Virus record (IMG/VR): IMGVR_UViG_3300021057_000013
Span: 1 to 56,984 of that record
From: a virus
Reading direction: 5' to 3' (one strand)
DNA length: 56,984 nt
The notes below the pieces were generated by a model, which was not told where the DNA came from, did not search any database, and worked only from the letters and a program-made list of their open reading frames with translations. How positions within the stretch are numbered: position 1 is the first letter of the stretch; each line of letters begins with the position of its first letter. A program made the position numbers and the translations under genes. This document shows positions 1 to 7,213 of this stretch, one piece after another.

Positions 1-273
1 TGTCAGAATTGCCCCTTCGGCAACGGTGAGTTCAAAGGGAAGGTGCCCGCTAGTTTTGCGGACGATCTGTATATCCGCGAGATAGAGGACGGCGCCACCA
101 ATGCAGGCCAGCCGATGGCCATGAACCACCCTGATAAAGGGTGGGCTGAATACGGCAAATGGGGCTTTACCTGGACAGATGTGTTCCATTGCCCGGATCG
201 CTACGCTGCCAAATTTGGGCGAGATAGACATTCAAGATTCGTGATTCTGAGGAGGAAATCCCATGCAGAGTAA
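1..273 (+). CDS. Hypothetical protein, 5' end outside window
   Basis: The reading frame is open from base 1, so the gene begins before the window and the GTG at 43 need not be its start. At least 90 residues are visible, beginning with a CxxC (CQNC) that may be half of a zinc site. The rest is rich in aromatic and charged residues with no recognised fold. It overlaps the next gene by 11 bases, as is usual in this array of coupled small genes. Function unknown. Confidence 0.6.
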   Translation, partial: CQNCPFGNGEFKGKVPASFADDLYIREIEDGATNAGQPMAMNHPDKGWAEYGKWGFTWTDVFHCPDRYAAKFGRDRHSRFVILRRKSHAE

Positions 274-559
274 CACCCCCGCCGCAGGGCCTGCGCCAGC
301 CTGCCCGGAAGCCTTTCAGCCCCTTCTGGCCGCCGCAGAGGACGCCCTGGCCCGCGTCAAAGCCAAAGGCGATCAGATCGGCCTGTTCGTCAAGGTCACG
401 GTCGAAGGCGGCGGAACCTACCTGCAACCTTTCGATCAAATCAGCACCGTCATTGACGGCGAGTTTTGCGACGCCGAGCCCGGAACAAAAGTCACCCTTG
501 AGATCGTAGAAAGGACGAAGCGCGAGTATGACCGACTCCCTGAATTTGACGGGCACTGA
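263..559 (+). CDS. Small accessory protein with N-terminal CPEA motif
   Basis: 98 residues starting at an ATG preceded by GAGGAGGAAATCCC, a good Shine-Dalgarno sequence. Residues 14-17 are CPEA, the motif shared by the next three or four genes. Residues 20-35 form a likely helix, followed by a region of predicted beta strands. No family recognised. It overlaps both neighbours and is probably translated by coupling. Phage-accessory function unknown. Confidence 0.65.
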   Translation: MQSNTPAAGPAPACPEAFQPLLAAAEDALARVKAKGDQIGLFVKVTVEGGGTYLQPFDQISTVIDGEFCDAEPGTKVTLEIVERTKREYDRLPEFDGH

Positions 560-1136
560 GCTGGCCTGCCCGGAAGCGCTGGATTCAGCCTTTCAGGCCA
601 TTTGCCGAGAGTACCGCGCCGCCAAAGAGAAGGCGCTGGGACAACTGGACGAACTGTTGGCCCTCTGCCGCAAATACCCCGACGGCGCAACGGTCTATGT
701 CATTGATGGGCATCAGAAAACGCTGGAATGCACGGTGTTGAGCGCCGATTTCTACGAGCCTGCCGGGCGGGAATGGTTCCTGAACCACGGCACTGAAGCC
801 AAGATCACCTATTTTCTCGAACGACACCCTAACAGGGGCCGGCAGACCTATTTTGAGCATCAGGTGTTCCTAACTCCTGAGCAGGCTTTGAGCCGTGTGC
901 CAGTTGTGGGAAACGTGAAAAAGATACCGGACGGCTATCACTACCAGATTACTTGGAAAGACGGCCGCTTGCTGGAGCAGCGCAGGGAGAAAAACAAGTA
1001 TACCCATGCTGTTGTTGTCGAAGAGACCAAAGAGGCCCAGTTCTGCAAAAACGGATGGTCAGCACAAAAGAAACAGGCAGCGGCCCAAAAGAAGGGGCGA
1101 GCCGCTTTTATCGTTGAACTATTGGGGGATGTTTAG
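528..1136 (+). CDS. Accessory protein with N-terminal CPEA motif
   Basis: 202 residues. ACPEAL is near residue 13, followed by a helical segment and a region rich in beta-type and aromatic residues; the C-terminus is lysine and alanine rich. No catalytic motif was recognised. The gene overlaps its upstream neighbour by 32 bases, and the DNA encoding the CPEA tag is nearly identical to that in the flanking genes. It is the longest member of the tag-bearing set before the omega-RNA element. Function unknown. Confidence 0.7.
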   Translation: MTDSLNLTGTELACPEALDSAFQAICREYRAAKEKALGQLDELLALCRKYPDGATVYVIDGHQKTLECTVLSADFYEPAGREWFLNHGTEAKITYFLERHPNRGRQTYFEHQVFLTPEQALSRVPVVGNVKKIPDGYHYQITWKDGRLLEQRREKNKYTHAVVVEETKEAQFCKNGWSAQKKQAAAQKKGRAAFIVELLGDV

Positions 1137-1139
1137 GTT

Positions 1140-1445
1140 ATGGACGAACAAGAACAGCCGGCCTGCCCGGAAGCGCATACCGCCCTCAAATGCTTCCGCG
1201 TCGAGTTCACGGGCTTCGAAGATCACGGGGAGACCTTCACCCACGTTGCCGCCAAGAATCGGGATTCCGCCCGGTTCGTCGTCGCGGAATCCATGGCCAA
1301 GAACTACTACCACGACACGTGGAAGATGGGGCACTGCCTGAGCCTCATCAAGTCCGTGCGCCGAGCGCCTGACCTTGACCGCTTGATTGATCAGCGGCGT
1401 CAGTGCCCGCGCTCTATCCACCCGAAAGCAGGAGACAAGCAATGA
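1140..1445 (+). CDS. Small accessory protein with N-terminal CPEA motif
   Basis: 101 residues with ACPEAH at residues 8-13. The remainder has the look of a small alpha/beta domain (CFRVEFTGFED, then a helix) and resembles short phage proteins that take a residue-level modifier, but no family is recognised. It begins 3 bases after the previous stop and overlaps the following ATGAGC start by 4 bases, so it is translationally coupled on both sides. Confidence 0.65.
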   Translation: MDEQEQPACPEAHTALKCFRVEFTGFEDHGETFTHVAAKNRDSARFVVAESMAKNYYHDTWKMGHCLSLIKSVRRAPDLDRLIDQRRQCPRSIHPKAGDKQ

Positions 1446-1531
1446 GCGACACAGCAAGTAACGGGGCGGAATGCCCGGAAGCGTATGCGTGGGTCACCAA
1501 CCATTCCCTGAAGGAAACGGCTTGTAAGTGA
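1442..1531 (+). CDS. Short CPEA-tag ORF, probably truncated by the omega-RNA element
   Basis: 29 residues: a good start (GGAG 9 bases upstream), then MSDTAS and ECPEAYAW, ending at a TGA at 1529-1531 that lies in the first bases of the structured RNA element. The first 13 bases of the gene are identical to those at 1846-1858 (ATGAGCGACACAG). It reads like the beginning of a tag-bearing gene whose continuation was lost when the element inserted, or a duplicated start region. A real short peptide cannot be excluded. Confidence 0.45.
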   Translation: MSDTASNGAECPEAYAWVTNHSLKETACK

Positions 1532-1845
1532 AGACCGAAGTCTCCCTTACGATAGGCCGGGTGAACGCTGCTGGCGAAGCAGTCCCTTACGGGAAGCGGC
1601 CCACTACCGACGGAGTACAGTACGCCTGTTCACCTGCACAGGCCATTGCTGGCCTCATGCCCCCGGTAGCAAGGTGGACGCTCAAAGCGTCGGGTTGCAG
1701 CCACCTGACGAGCAGGCAAAACCGTTTAACCGCGTGGGTGCCTTACTTTAAGACTGCACTTCGATTTTATCACGAACTACGAAAGGAGAAGCGGGAGATG
1801 CGCTATCCCTCTGCCGGCTTAAGCCGGCAGTCTCCCGCACAAACT
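1524..1845 (+). ncRNA. Stand-alone HEARO / IscB omega-RNA-like element
   Basis: Seen: a dense set of stems. GGTGAAC 1560-1566 pairs with 1628-1634; CTGCT/AGCAG 1568-1582; TCCC-TTAC-GGGA 1583-1594; AGGCCA/TGGCCT 1640-1655; AGGTGG/CCACCT 1672-1706 enclosing ACGCT/AGCGT 1678-1690; AGGCA/TGCCT 1714-1743. CTACCG 1604-1609 pairs with CGGTAG 1664-1669, crossing the first stem, so it forms a pseudoknot. Known: HEARO RNAs (IscB omega-RNAs) are pseudoknotted RNAs at the left end of IS200/IS605-like iscB elements; I recall their motifs such as the CCCTTACGGG hairpin and insertion just before ATGA or GTGA. Here the 3' end abuts ATGA at 1846. No iscB follows: the RNA runs into an SD, an ATG and a terminal palindrome. 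Inferred: a non-autonomous derivative whose guide would be the flank ending near 1524. Confidence 0.72.
1791..1838 (+). repeat. Terminal imperfect palindrome of the element (right-end-like)
   Basis: GCGGGAGA (1791-1798) pairs with TCTCCCGC (1831-1838), enclosing a perfect 20-base palindrome at 1811-1830 (CTGCCGGCTT and its complement). Such hairpins are typical of the right ends of IS200/IS605-family elements, where the Y1 transposase binds. It sits between the RNA scaffold and the ATGA flank, consistent with deletion of an internal iscB gene. Confidence 0.6.
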
Positions 1846-2649
1846 ATGAGCGACACAGAAGCCAAAAGTCCGCCCTGTCCGAAAGAATTTGCCTGGATGA
1901 AGCCGGGCGAAGAGGCTGTATTGTGGAAGAAAGACCGGGTTTTTATTGGCTCGCAGCCGTTTGATAATGGCGGGTACTGGATGGTGTTGATCAAGGGTGA
2001 CAACCGCCCGGTGACACTGACCATCCCTGTTTACTGCAGCGATTTGTCTAATCCTGCCGCAGAGGATGAAAATCAGTCTGCCTCACCCTCCGAAGCCGAC
2101 ACCCTCCGCGCCGAGCTTGCAGCAGAGCGGCAGCGGGTGGCTGAGTTGACGGCCGAGGTCGAGCGGCTGACCAAAGAGCGCGACGACTGGGAATCCGATT
2201 GCCGCGAGGTGCGGGAAATGCTCTGGTGTGTCGAGCGCATCTACGACAACCACGATACTCCCGACGATTACGCCGACCGGGACATGTACACCCGCCGCGT
2301 CCTGAACCGATTCCGGGTCCATCAGAAGCAGCGGGGATGGGTGTCTGGCGACGGGTATCAGACCCTGCCGGCCAAGCCCCCTGAAGCGGGCGAAGAGGAG
2401 CTGCTGCAACTGCTGTTTGAAGCCCGCGCCATTATCCAGTCGCTCTTTCATCAGCGCAGGGCGGTTCGGGCCCGCCTCGCCAGCCTCGCCCCGTTGATTG
2501 CCTATCTTGAGCCAAGGATAGGAGTTTCCATTTCTTGCGAATGGACAGCCACGAAACTGCCCGCCCTGCTCGCCGGCCTCGCGGAGCTTCGCGGGCTGGT
2601 GGGGGAGCAGACGAACGACGCACAGGAGGAATCGAAAGATGCAAGCTAA
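1798..2649 (+). CDS. Accessory coiled-coil protein with CPKE tag, start supplied by the element
   Basis: 283 residues from ATG 1798, which has AAAGGAG 9 bases upstream. The start conserved with its relatives is ATG 1846 (MSDTEAKSPPCPKEF), but that codon now lacks an SD because the element lies in front of it. The element therefore appears to donate an RBS and a 16-residue in-frame leader. After a small N-terminal domain come a coiled coil (about residues 95-125) and a C-terminal module (RARLASLAPL, then LLAGLAELRGLVGE) shared with the gene at 3345-4238. Before insertion, the AAGGA at 1511-1515 would have been well placed for ATG 1846. Function unknown. Confidence 0.65.
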   Translation: MRYPSAGLSRQSPAQTMSDTEAKSPPCPKEFAWMKPGEEAVLWKKDRVFIGSQPFDNGGYWMVLIKGDNRPVTLTIPVYCSDLSNPAAEDENQSASPSEADTLRAELAAERQRVAELTAEVERLTKERDDWESDCREVREMLWCVERIYDNHDTPDDYADRDMYTRRVLNRFRVHQKQRGWVSGDGYQTLPAKPPEAGEEELLQLLFEARAIIQSLFHQRRAVRARLASLAPLIAYLEPRIGVSISCEWTATKLPALLAGLAELRGLVGEQTNDAQEESKDAS

Positions 2650-2896
2650 CGAAAGCCCGATCCATCGCCTGCTTGAAGTCTACGCCGAAGAAACCCGCCT
2701 CATGCGCGACGAGAACTCAGCTATGCGAAACCTGGAACGGGTCTATTTGGATGAGATTGCGCCCCATCCTGACCTAGTCCTCACCCTCTGGCAGCAGTTG
2801 AAGCAGCACCCTTACGGCCGGCAGCAGTTGGCCTATCATCTCGTGATGATCATCCTCTGGGATGTCATCCACACACAGGAGAAGCAGAATGCCTGA
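2639..2896 (+). CDS. Small hypothetical helical protein
   Basis: 85 residues, all predicted helical, with no cysteine motif and no signal peptide. The SD (CAGGAGG) lies within the end of the previous gene, which it overlaps by 11 bases. Not recognised. Confidence 0.6.
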   Translation: MQANESPIHRLLEVYAEETRLMRDENSAMRNLERVYLDEIAPHPDLVLTLWQQLKQHPYGRQQLAYHLVMIILWDVIHTQEKQNA

Positions 2897-3134
2897 CCAC
2901 CCCACCCCCAGCGGCAGCCTCCGCCAGACATCGGAAAATCTCGTTTTCAAATTCTGGCACCTCTCGCCCATGAAGCGCTTCAACATCCTGTCTTCACTGG
3001 ATCTTGTGAGCGACAAAACAAGGAAACTGCCCGAGACACAGATGGTCATGGCCGCTTTTCAAAAGGCCAAAGAACTCGGGTGCATCGATGAACTCAAAGC
3101 AAAAATCCGCGAGGCTGTGAACGAAAATGACTGA
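2889..3134 (+). CDS. Small hypothetical protein
   Basis: 81 residues, starting at the ATG that overlaps the previous stop by 8 bases and follows CAGGAGAAGCAG. An upstream in-frame start at 2862 lies inside the preceding gene and is less likely. The body (FKFWHLSPMKRFNILSSLDL) is a compact helical domain resembling small effector-type helical domains, but I cannot name the family. Confidence 0.6.
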   Translation: MPDHPTPSGSLRQTSENLVFKFWHLSPMKRFNILSSLDLVSDKTRKLPETQMVMAAFQKAKELGCIDELKAKIREAVNEND

Positions 3135-3345
3135 CCTAACCCCCGCCGAGACAAAGGCCATCGCCGCCCTGCAGAGGCTCGCCAAGACCTGGCCCAAAAG
3201 CCTGTGGCTGTTCGCCAATGGCAGTACGGGCTTGAGTGTACTCAAGAAAAAGAACGGACAGCGAGTTACCACTGACACAGGCGGTATGGATCAAGAGTAT
3301 GTGGTGGCGACGGTCAAGATTGAAAACGACGGAGGCGATTGGTAA
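3127..3345 (+). CDS. Small hypothetical protein
   Basis: 72 residues, overlapping the previous gene by 8 bases. A helical N-terminus is followed by alternating strand-forming residues (LWLFANGSTGLSVLKK...). It resembles the many short single-domain proteins of phage early regions; no family recognised. Its stop forms a TAATG junction with the next start. Confidence 0.6.
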   Translation: MTDLTPAETKAIAALQRLAKTWPKSLWLFANGSTGLSVLKKKNGQRVTTDTGGMDQEYVVATVKIENDGGDW

Positions 3346-4238
3346 TGCCGAACAAAGAATGTCCCCAGTGCGGAAGCGTGTTTTATGGGAAGCCTCACAC
3401 CCACAATGTTCAGGGAAAGCAGACGGTGTTTGACCCGCCGGCTGCTATTGATGCAGAGCGACTGAAGAAAGAAATCGTCTGCCTGCCCTTTGCGCTTGAT
3501 GCGGGCTTAAATGCTGAGGAGGCCCTGCCCAACATGATCGCCGCAGCGCGTCTCTACCTCGAAGCGGCAGCGCCTCCCGATTTGCAGCAGGTTCAGGCTC
3601 GGCTGCTCGAAGTGGAATCGGCTTGCAGCCGGGCCAAACGACTCGTGCGCAAAGCTTACGAACAGGTCGCCGATGTGTCTGAGGAATTGGCGAACGGCGA
3701 TCTGCTCAGCGCCCTGCAGGAATTGGAAGAGGCAAAGCTGGGCGGGCAGGTCTACATGGACCTCGTAGCCATGCTCAAGAACGGGGCTGCCCTGCAGCAG
3801 GCCCAGCAGGAGCGGGATGCGGCGCGGGCAGAGGTGGAGCGGCTGAAGGGAGAGGCCGAGAAGCATAGACTTGGCGCTATTCATGGATACATGTGCTGGG
3901 AGGGTGCGGAAGATAATCTGGCCAAGGTCAGGGATCGCCTCGCTGCCCTCGCCCCGCTGGCGGCAGAGTTGAGCTTTTGGAAAGAGCCAATGAACGAACT
4001 GACCCGGAACGAACGGGATGAATATCGCAAGAAGTTTGAGGACGCTTGCGGTTCCAGCGGTGAACTCGAGCGGGTTTTGCACGCCCACGGCTTCAATCTG
4101 TTGACCCTTGCCGGCGCATTCAATGTCCTCAAGCAGTCCGAAGCAGTGACAGACCTCCTCGCCGGCCTCAAGGAGCTGCAGGCGCTGGTGGGGGAGACGA
4201 AAGACGCGCAGGAGGAAGCAAAGGATGAAGCGGGTTAA
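3345..4238 (+). CDS. Zinc-ribbon N-terminus plus coiled-coil accessory protein
   Basis: 297 residues. CPQCG at residues 6-10 suggests half of a zinc ribbon. The middle is a long coiled coil (about 75-180), and the C-terminus repeats the RDRLAALAPLAAEL and LLAGLKELQALVGE...DAQEE segments seen at the end of the 1798-2649 gene, so the two share a duplicated C-terminal module. The ATG at 3345 overlaps the previous TAA and is preferred to the TTG at 3339. Function unknown. Confidence 0.7.
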   Translation: MPNKECPQCGSVFYGKPHTHNVQGKQTVFDPPAAIDAERLKKEIVCLPFALDAGLNAEEALPNMIAAARLYLEAAAPPDLQQVQARLLEVESACSRAKRLVRKAYEQVADVSEELANGDLLSALQELEEAKLGGQVYMDLVAMLKNGAALQQAQQERDAARAEVERLKGEAEKHRLGAIHGYMCWEGAEDNLAKVRDRLAALAPLAAELSFWKEPMNELTRNERDEYRKKFEDACGSSGELERVLHAHGFNLLTLAGAFNVLKQSEAVTDLLAGLKELQALVGETKDAQEEAKDEAG

Positions 4239-4452
4239 GTTCACCGAATCTGTCTACAGCCGTTGCGGAGAGGATATGTCTGAGTATGTGCATGGTATCA
4301 GCCCGTTGACGAATGCCCATGAATCCCTGTGCGGCTTCGGTACGCAGCACTGCGAAAACGAGCGGTCACGCGGCAAGATCAATTGCCCCGACTGCATCGC
4401 CATCGTGGATGCCTGCAAAGCGGTGGAGGAAAAGGAGATGAAGCGGGAGTAA
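4225..4452 (+). CDS. Small cysteine-rich protein
   Basis: 75 residues with C14, C36, C43, C54, C57 and C64-like spacing, including CPDC, which suggests a small zinc-binding fold. The SD is AGGAGG inside the preceding gene. No family recognised. Confidence 0.6.
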   Translation: MKRVKFTESVYSRCGEDMSEYVHGISPLTNAHESLCGFGTQHCENERSRGKINCPDCIAIVDACKAVEEKEMKRE

Positions 4453-4518
4453 TTTTTTCCGGTTGATCCCGCGCCCAACGATTAACCCTATAGCACCACA
4501 GAAACGAGGATTTGAACT

Positions 4519-5205
4519 ATGTTTGACCCCAATGCTTCCCGCAAGGATGTGATGTACGGTTTTGCCACCGAGGATGGCCTGAGTGAGGAGTTGTTGAAAA
4601 AGTACCAATACGCCTACCCTGAGTTTGCGGATGATCTGTTGACCCTTTATCACGAGCTTTTGCGGCCCGAGCCGGACATGCCTGAGGATTGGGAGCCGAG
4701 CGCAGAAGATACGGCCATGATTGAGGCGGCCTGGAAACGTCACGCAGCCGCCATGCAGCCCGATCCCGAACTGCCGGTGGAATATCGGTGGATGCGCGTT
4801 CGAGCCTATGCCTACGACCGGGGCAATCCCCATTACATGCTCACCAGCCGCCCGGTGAAATCCGAAGACGGGCAATGGATGGTTGAGGCCATTCCCTTCC
4901 CTGTCGAAAAGAATGAGCGCGGCTGGTATTTCTGCTCTGATTTGACGCCGGGCGAACCGGCTCTATCGCCTGCATACCGCCTCGCCACCCTCGAAGCCGA
5001 GCGCGAGCAGATCCGCCGCCTGCTGGCTGAGGCGCGGCCGGTACTGGCCAAAGCCAAGGAGCTCCCGAGCCCTGACGACATGAAACGGTTTTGGTATGAG
5101 GGCTCGCATGAGGGGCCTTGGGTTGAGTACGCGGATGAGTATATCGATCTGCTGCCCGCCCTGCTGGCCCTGATCGAGCAGATCGAGGGGCTGAGCCGTG
5201 AGTAA
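4519..5205 (+). CDS. Hypothetical accessory protein with C-terminal coiled coil
   Basis: 228 residues, following a short gap of 66 bases. The N-terminal ~120 residues form an acidic, tryptophan-containing globular part; residues ~150-180 (LATLEAEREQIRRLLAEARP) are coiled coil, and the last ~30 residues resemble the C-terminal LLPALLALIEQIEGL module found in other genes of this array. GAGG lies 9 bases before the ATG. Function unknown. Confidence 0.65.
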   Translation: MFDPNASRKDVMYGFATEDGLSEELLKKYQYAYPEFADDLLTLYHELLRPEPDMPEDWEPSAEDTAMIEAAWKRHAAAMQPDPELPVEYRWMRVRAYAYDRGNPHYMLTSRPVKSEDGQWMVEAIPFPVEKNERGWYFCSDLTPGEPALSPAYRLATLEAEREQIRRLLAEARPVLAKAKELPSPDDMKRFWYEGSHEGPWVEYADEYIDLLPALLALIEQIEGLSRE

Positions 5206-5545
5206 CGCCCTACATTGCCCCGAATGCGGCTGCCTGTCGTGGTACGACCTGAAAACAGATGCCGAACCACCCCATGAAGCAACGACCTTTCAGTGCCGCG
5301 ATTGCAAGCGATGGTCTCCCAAGGCCGACTGGGAAAAATCTGACCCTCTCACCGCCGCCCAGGCCCGGATCGCGGAGCTGGAGGGGCGGATTGAGCGGGC
5401 AAGTGAAAAGCTTCAAGCAATCGCGCCAGAGCTTGAAGAGTTGGAAGAGGAACAGCCCGGCAGACCTAGAACACGGGTGCTGAATGCCGCTGTTCGCCAG
5501 GCCCTAACCATTCTGCAGGAGGACCCTGATGCCCCCAAAAGCTAA
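5198..5545 (+). CDS. Zinc-ribbon coiled-coil protein
   Basis: 115 residues, GTG start overlapping the previous stop. CPECG (residues 7-11) and CRDC (31-34) form a four-cysteine zinc ribbon, followed by a coiled coil (about 50-90). This restriction-alleviation-like ribbon architecture (compare small Lar-type phage proteins) is common in phage accessory operons, but the family is not certain. Confidence 0.65.
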   Translation: MSNALHCPECGCLSWYDLKTDAEPPHEATTFQCRDCKRWSPKADWEKSDPLTAAQARIAELEGRIERASEKLQAIAPELEELEEEQPGRPRTRVLNAAVRQALTILQEDPDAPKS

Positions 5546-6008
5546 ACCCCGCGCCTGCTCCCGCTGCGGCAATCAGCGCCCGATCTACGACCACAGCGCC
5601 CATCACTGCGAATACTGCTTCCAGCTCCTGACCAACAGGGATCAGAACCGGCTGGAGGAGCTGGAGGCCGAGATCAAGCGGCTGCAGCAAGAGAACTTCG
5701 ACAAGTCCGCGCAGATCATCAAACTGGTGGACGAGCGGATTGCGCAGCGGGCCGAAAACGCCACCCTGAAGCGCAAGTTCGATCACCTCACGAAATGCGC
5801 CGCCGAGCACTGCGACCGCTGGAGCCGCGCCGAGGGGCGGGAGCGGCGAGCCATCCAGGCGCTGGAAGAGATTGATCAGTATTACGACTGGATCATGGAT
5901 TCGGCCTGGGCGGGCACAAAAGAGCGAGCCATTGCAAGGGGCATCCGCCAGGCCCTGGCCGCCCTCGACGCAGGCGCAACAAACGAAACGGAGCAGACGC
6001 CATGCTGA
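5529..6008 (+). CDS. Zinc-ribbon coiled-coil protein
   Basis: 159 residues with CSRCG (10-14) and CEYC (28-31), a four-cysteine ribbon, then a long coiled coil (about 40-90) and a helical C-terminus. It has the same overall design as its neighbour at 5198-5545 and a good SD (GGAGGA). It probably acts as a small nucleic-acid- or protein-binding factor; no specific function can be assigned. Confidence 0.65.
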   Translation: MPPKAKPRACSRCGNQRPIYDHSAHHCEYCFQLLTNRDQNRLEELEAEIKRLQQENFDKSAQIIKLVDERIAQRAENATLKRKFDHLTKCAAEHCDRWSRAEGRERRAIQALEEIDQYYDWIMDSAWAGTKERAIARGIRQALAALDAGATNETEQTPC

Positions 6009-6379
6009 AAGCCTACATGGTTTATTGCCGGGACCCCGAAGATGCCGCCATGCTGATTTTCGCCAAGACGGCCAAGCAGGCCCGCAATTACGGCTTCAAG
6101 CACTGGTATTGGACGGATCCCGACGTGTTCGCCGGAATGAGAGCGAGGCGAGCCCCTGGCGCTGACCGCCTCGCCAAAGAGGTTGACGAGCCATACAAAG
6201 ACCGCAGGGACGCGAGCCGCCGAGCAGCAGGCTTTTTCGAGGACTCGCAAGTGCCCTGCAAAGAGTGTGAGCTTCACGAGTTCGAGGACATGCCGGAATC
6301 AGTGATTTGCCGATGGTGTCACTGCTGCGCGGGGTGCGGCTGCGCTGAAGACTGTGAGAAGCGGGCGGGTGTGGCATGA
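6002..6379 (+). CDS. Cysteine-rich hypothetical protein
   Basis: 125 residues. The N-terminal half (residues 1-45, AYMVYCRDPEDAAMLIFAKTAKQARNY) reads as a small alpha/beta domain. The C-terminal half carries CKEC and a cluster CRWCHCCAGCGC, likely binding zinc. It overlaps both neighbours by 4-7 bases. Not recognised. Confidence 0.6.
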   Translation: MLKAYMVYCRDPEDAAMLIFAKTAKQARNYGFKHWYWTDPDVFAGMRARRAPGADRLAKEVDEPYKDRRDASRRAAGFFEDSQVPCKECELHEFEDMPESVICRWCHCCAGCGCAEDCEKRAGVA

Positions 6380-6813
6380 CCCGCCACGACCACCGCCTCT
6401 GCATCGCCACCGCCCGCGAGAGCCTGGCCCATCTCTCAGGCATCTGCAGCCCGCACAGCCCGCAAGGCTGCTGCTGGGCGCCGCCAGGCCACAACAAGCG
6501 CGGGCTCAGGCTGGAAAAGTATCACCCCGAGATGGCCGAGGATCACACGCTGGAGGGCTATGCCGTTCGCCTGCGTGCCCTGGCCGATCTGCCGCTGCGT
6601 CCCGGCTGGAGCGACTGCCCGGCAGGGCATCCTGAGCCGGGCGAGTTCAGCGTGCGGGAACTGGCGCAGGAAGGCAGCCGGAAGCGAGGCGAGCGGCAGG
6701 TGTTTGCCAGATGCCGGGTGTGCCGGGGGCTTTGGAGGATAGAAGACAAAACAGAAAGTGAGGTATTGATCATTGCCCTGCGACTACAGCAAATACCCAT
6801 CGAACTGGCGTGA
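6376..6813 (+). CDS. Hypothetical protein with zinc-type cysteines
   Basis: 145 residues, ATGA-coupled to the previous gene. Cysteines at CPAG and CRVCRG in the C-terminal half could bind a metal. It overlaps the next gene by 41 bases, longer than most overlaps in this array, so its last residues may be poorly constrained. Function unknown. Confidence 0.5.
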   Translation: MTRHDHRLCIATARESLAHLSGICSPHSPQGCCWAPPGHNKRGLRLEKYHPEMAEDHTLEGYAVRLRALADLPLRPGWSDCPAGHPEPGEFSVRELAQEGSRKRGERQVFARCRVCRGLWRIEDKTESEVLIIALRLQQIPIELA

Positions 6814-7210
6814 AATCCGCGCCCAGATTCTAGAGCGGGCCGACAACCGCTGCGAGTTTGAGGGCTGCGGCCTGCCAAACCACTGCTACATCCTGCGCCG
6901 AGAAGACGGGCAACACTGGCCGCCGAATGGCTGGCCGCCAGACATAGTCTCAGACGCCCATGCCGAAGAGTGGATTCCCGACGACTTCGAGCACATCGAA
7001 AAGCTCACCCGCGTGGTGCTGACTATCATGCACCTGGACCACGACACCACCAACAACGACCCGAGCAATTTAAAAAGTGCGTGCCAGTACCACCACCTGC
7101 ATCATGATCGCTTCTTGCACGGCAAGAACGCTGCCGCCACCCGCGCCCGGAAGAAGCGCGAGCAGATCGAAGCACAGGGGCAGATGGCCCTCAATCTGGA
7201 AGGAGTTTAG
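6773..7210 (+). CDS. HNH endonuclease-like protein
   Basis: 145 residues from TTG 6773, preceded by GAGGT. Two zinc-type cysteines (CEFEGC, about 28-33) precede an HNH core, TIMHLDHDTTNNDPSNLKSACQYHHLHHD (split over residues 85-115), in which the H-D-H and N residues fit the beta-beta-alpha metal fold. Such proteins are common in phages, as free-standing homing nucleases or as packaging-related nucleases near terminase. Here it is far from terminase, so an accessory or homing role is more likely. The TTG start is a guess. Confidence 0.7.
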   Translation: MPCDYSKYPSNWREIRAQILERADNRCEFEGCGLPNHCYILRREDGQHWPPNGWPPDIVSDAHAEEWIPDDFEHIEKLTRVVLTIMHLDHDTTNNDPSNLKSACQYHHLHHDRFLHGKNAAATRARKKREQIEAQGQMALNLEGV

Positions 7211-7213
7211 ACG

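Noticed and set aside
1528-1797. In-frame N-terminal extension of the 1798 gene through the RNA element
   Set aside because: The translated residues have no conserved character, and the nucleotides are constrained by base pairing instead.
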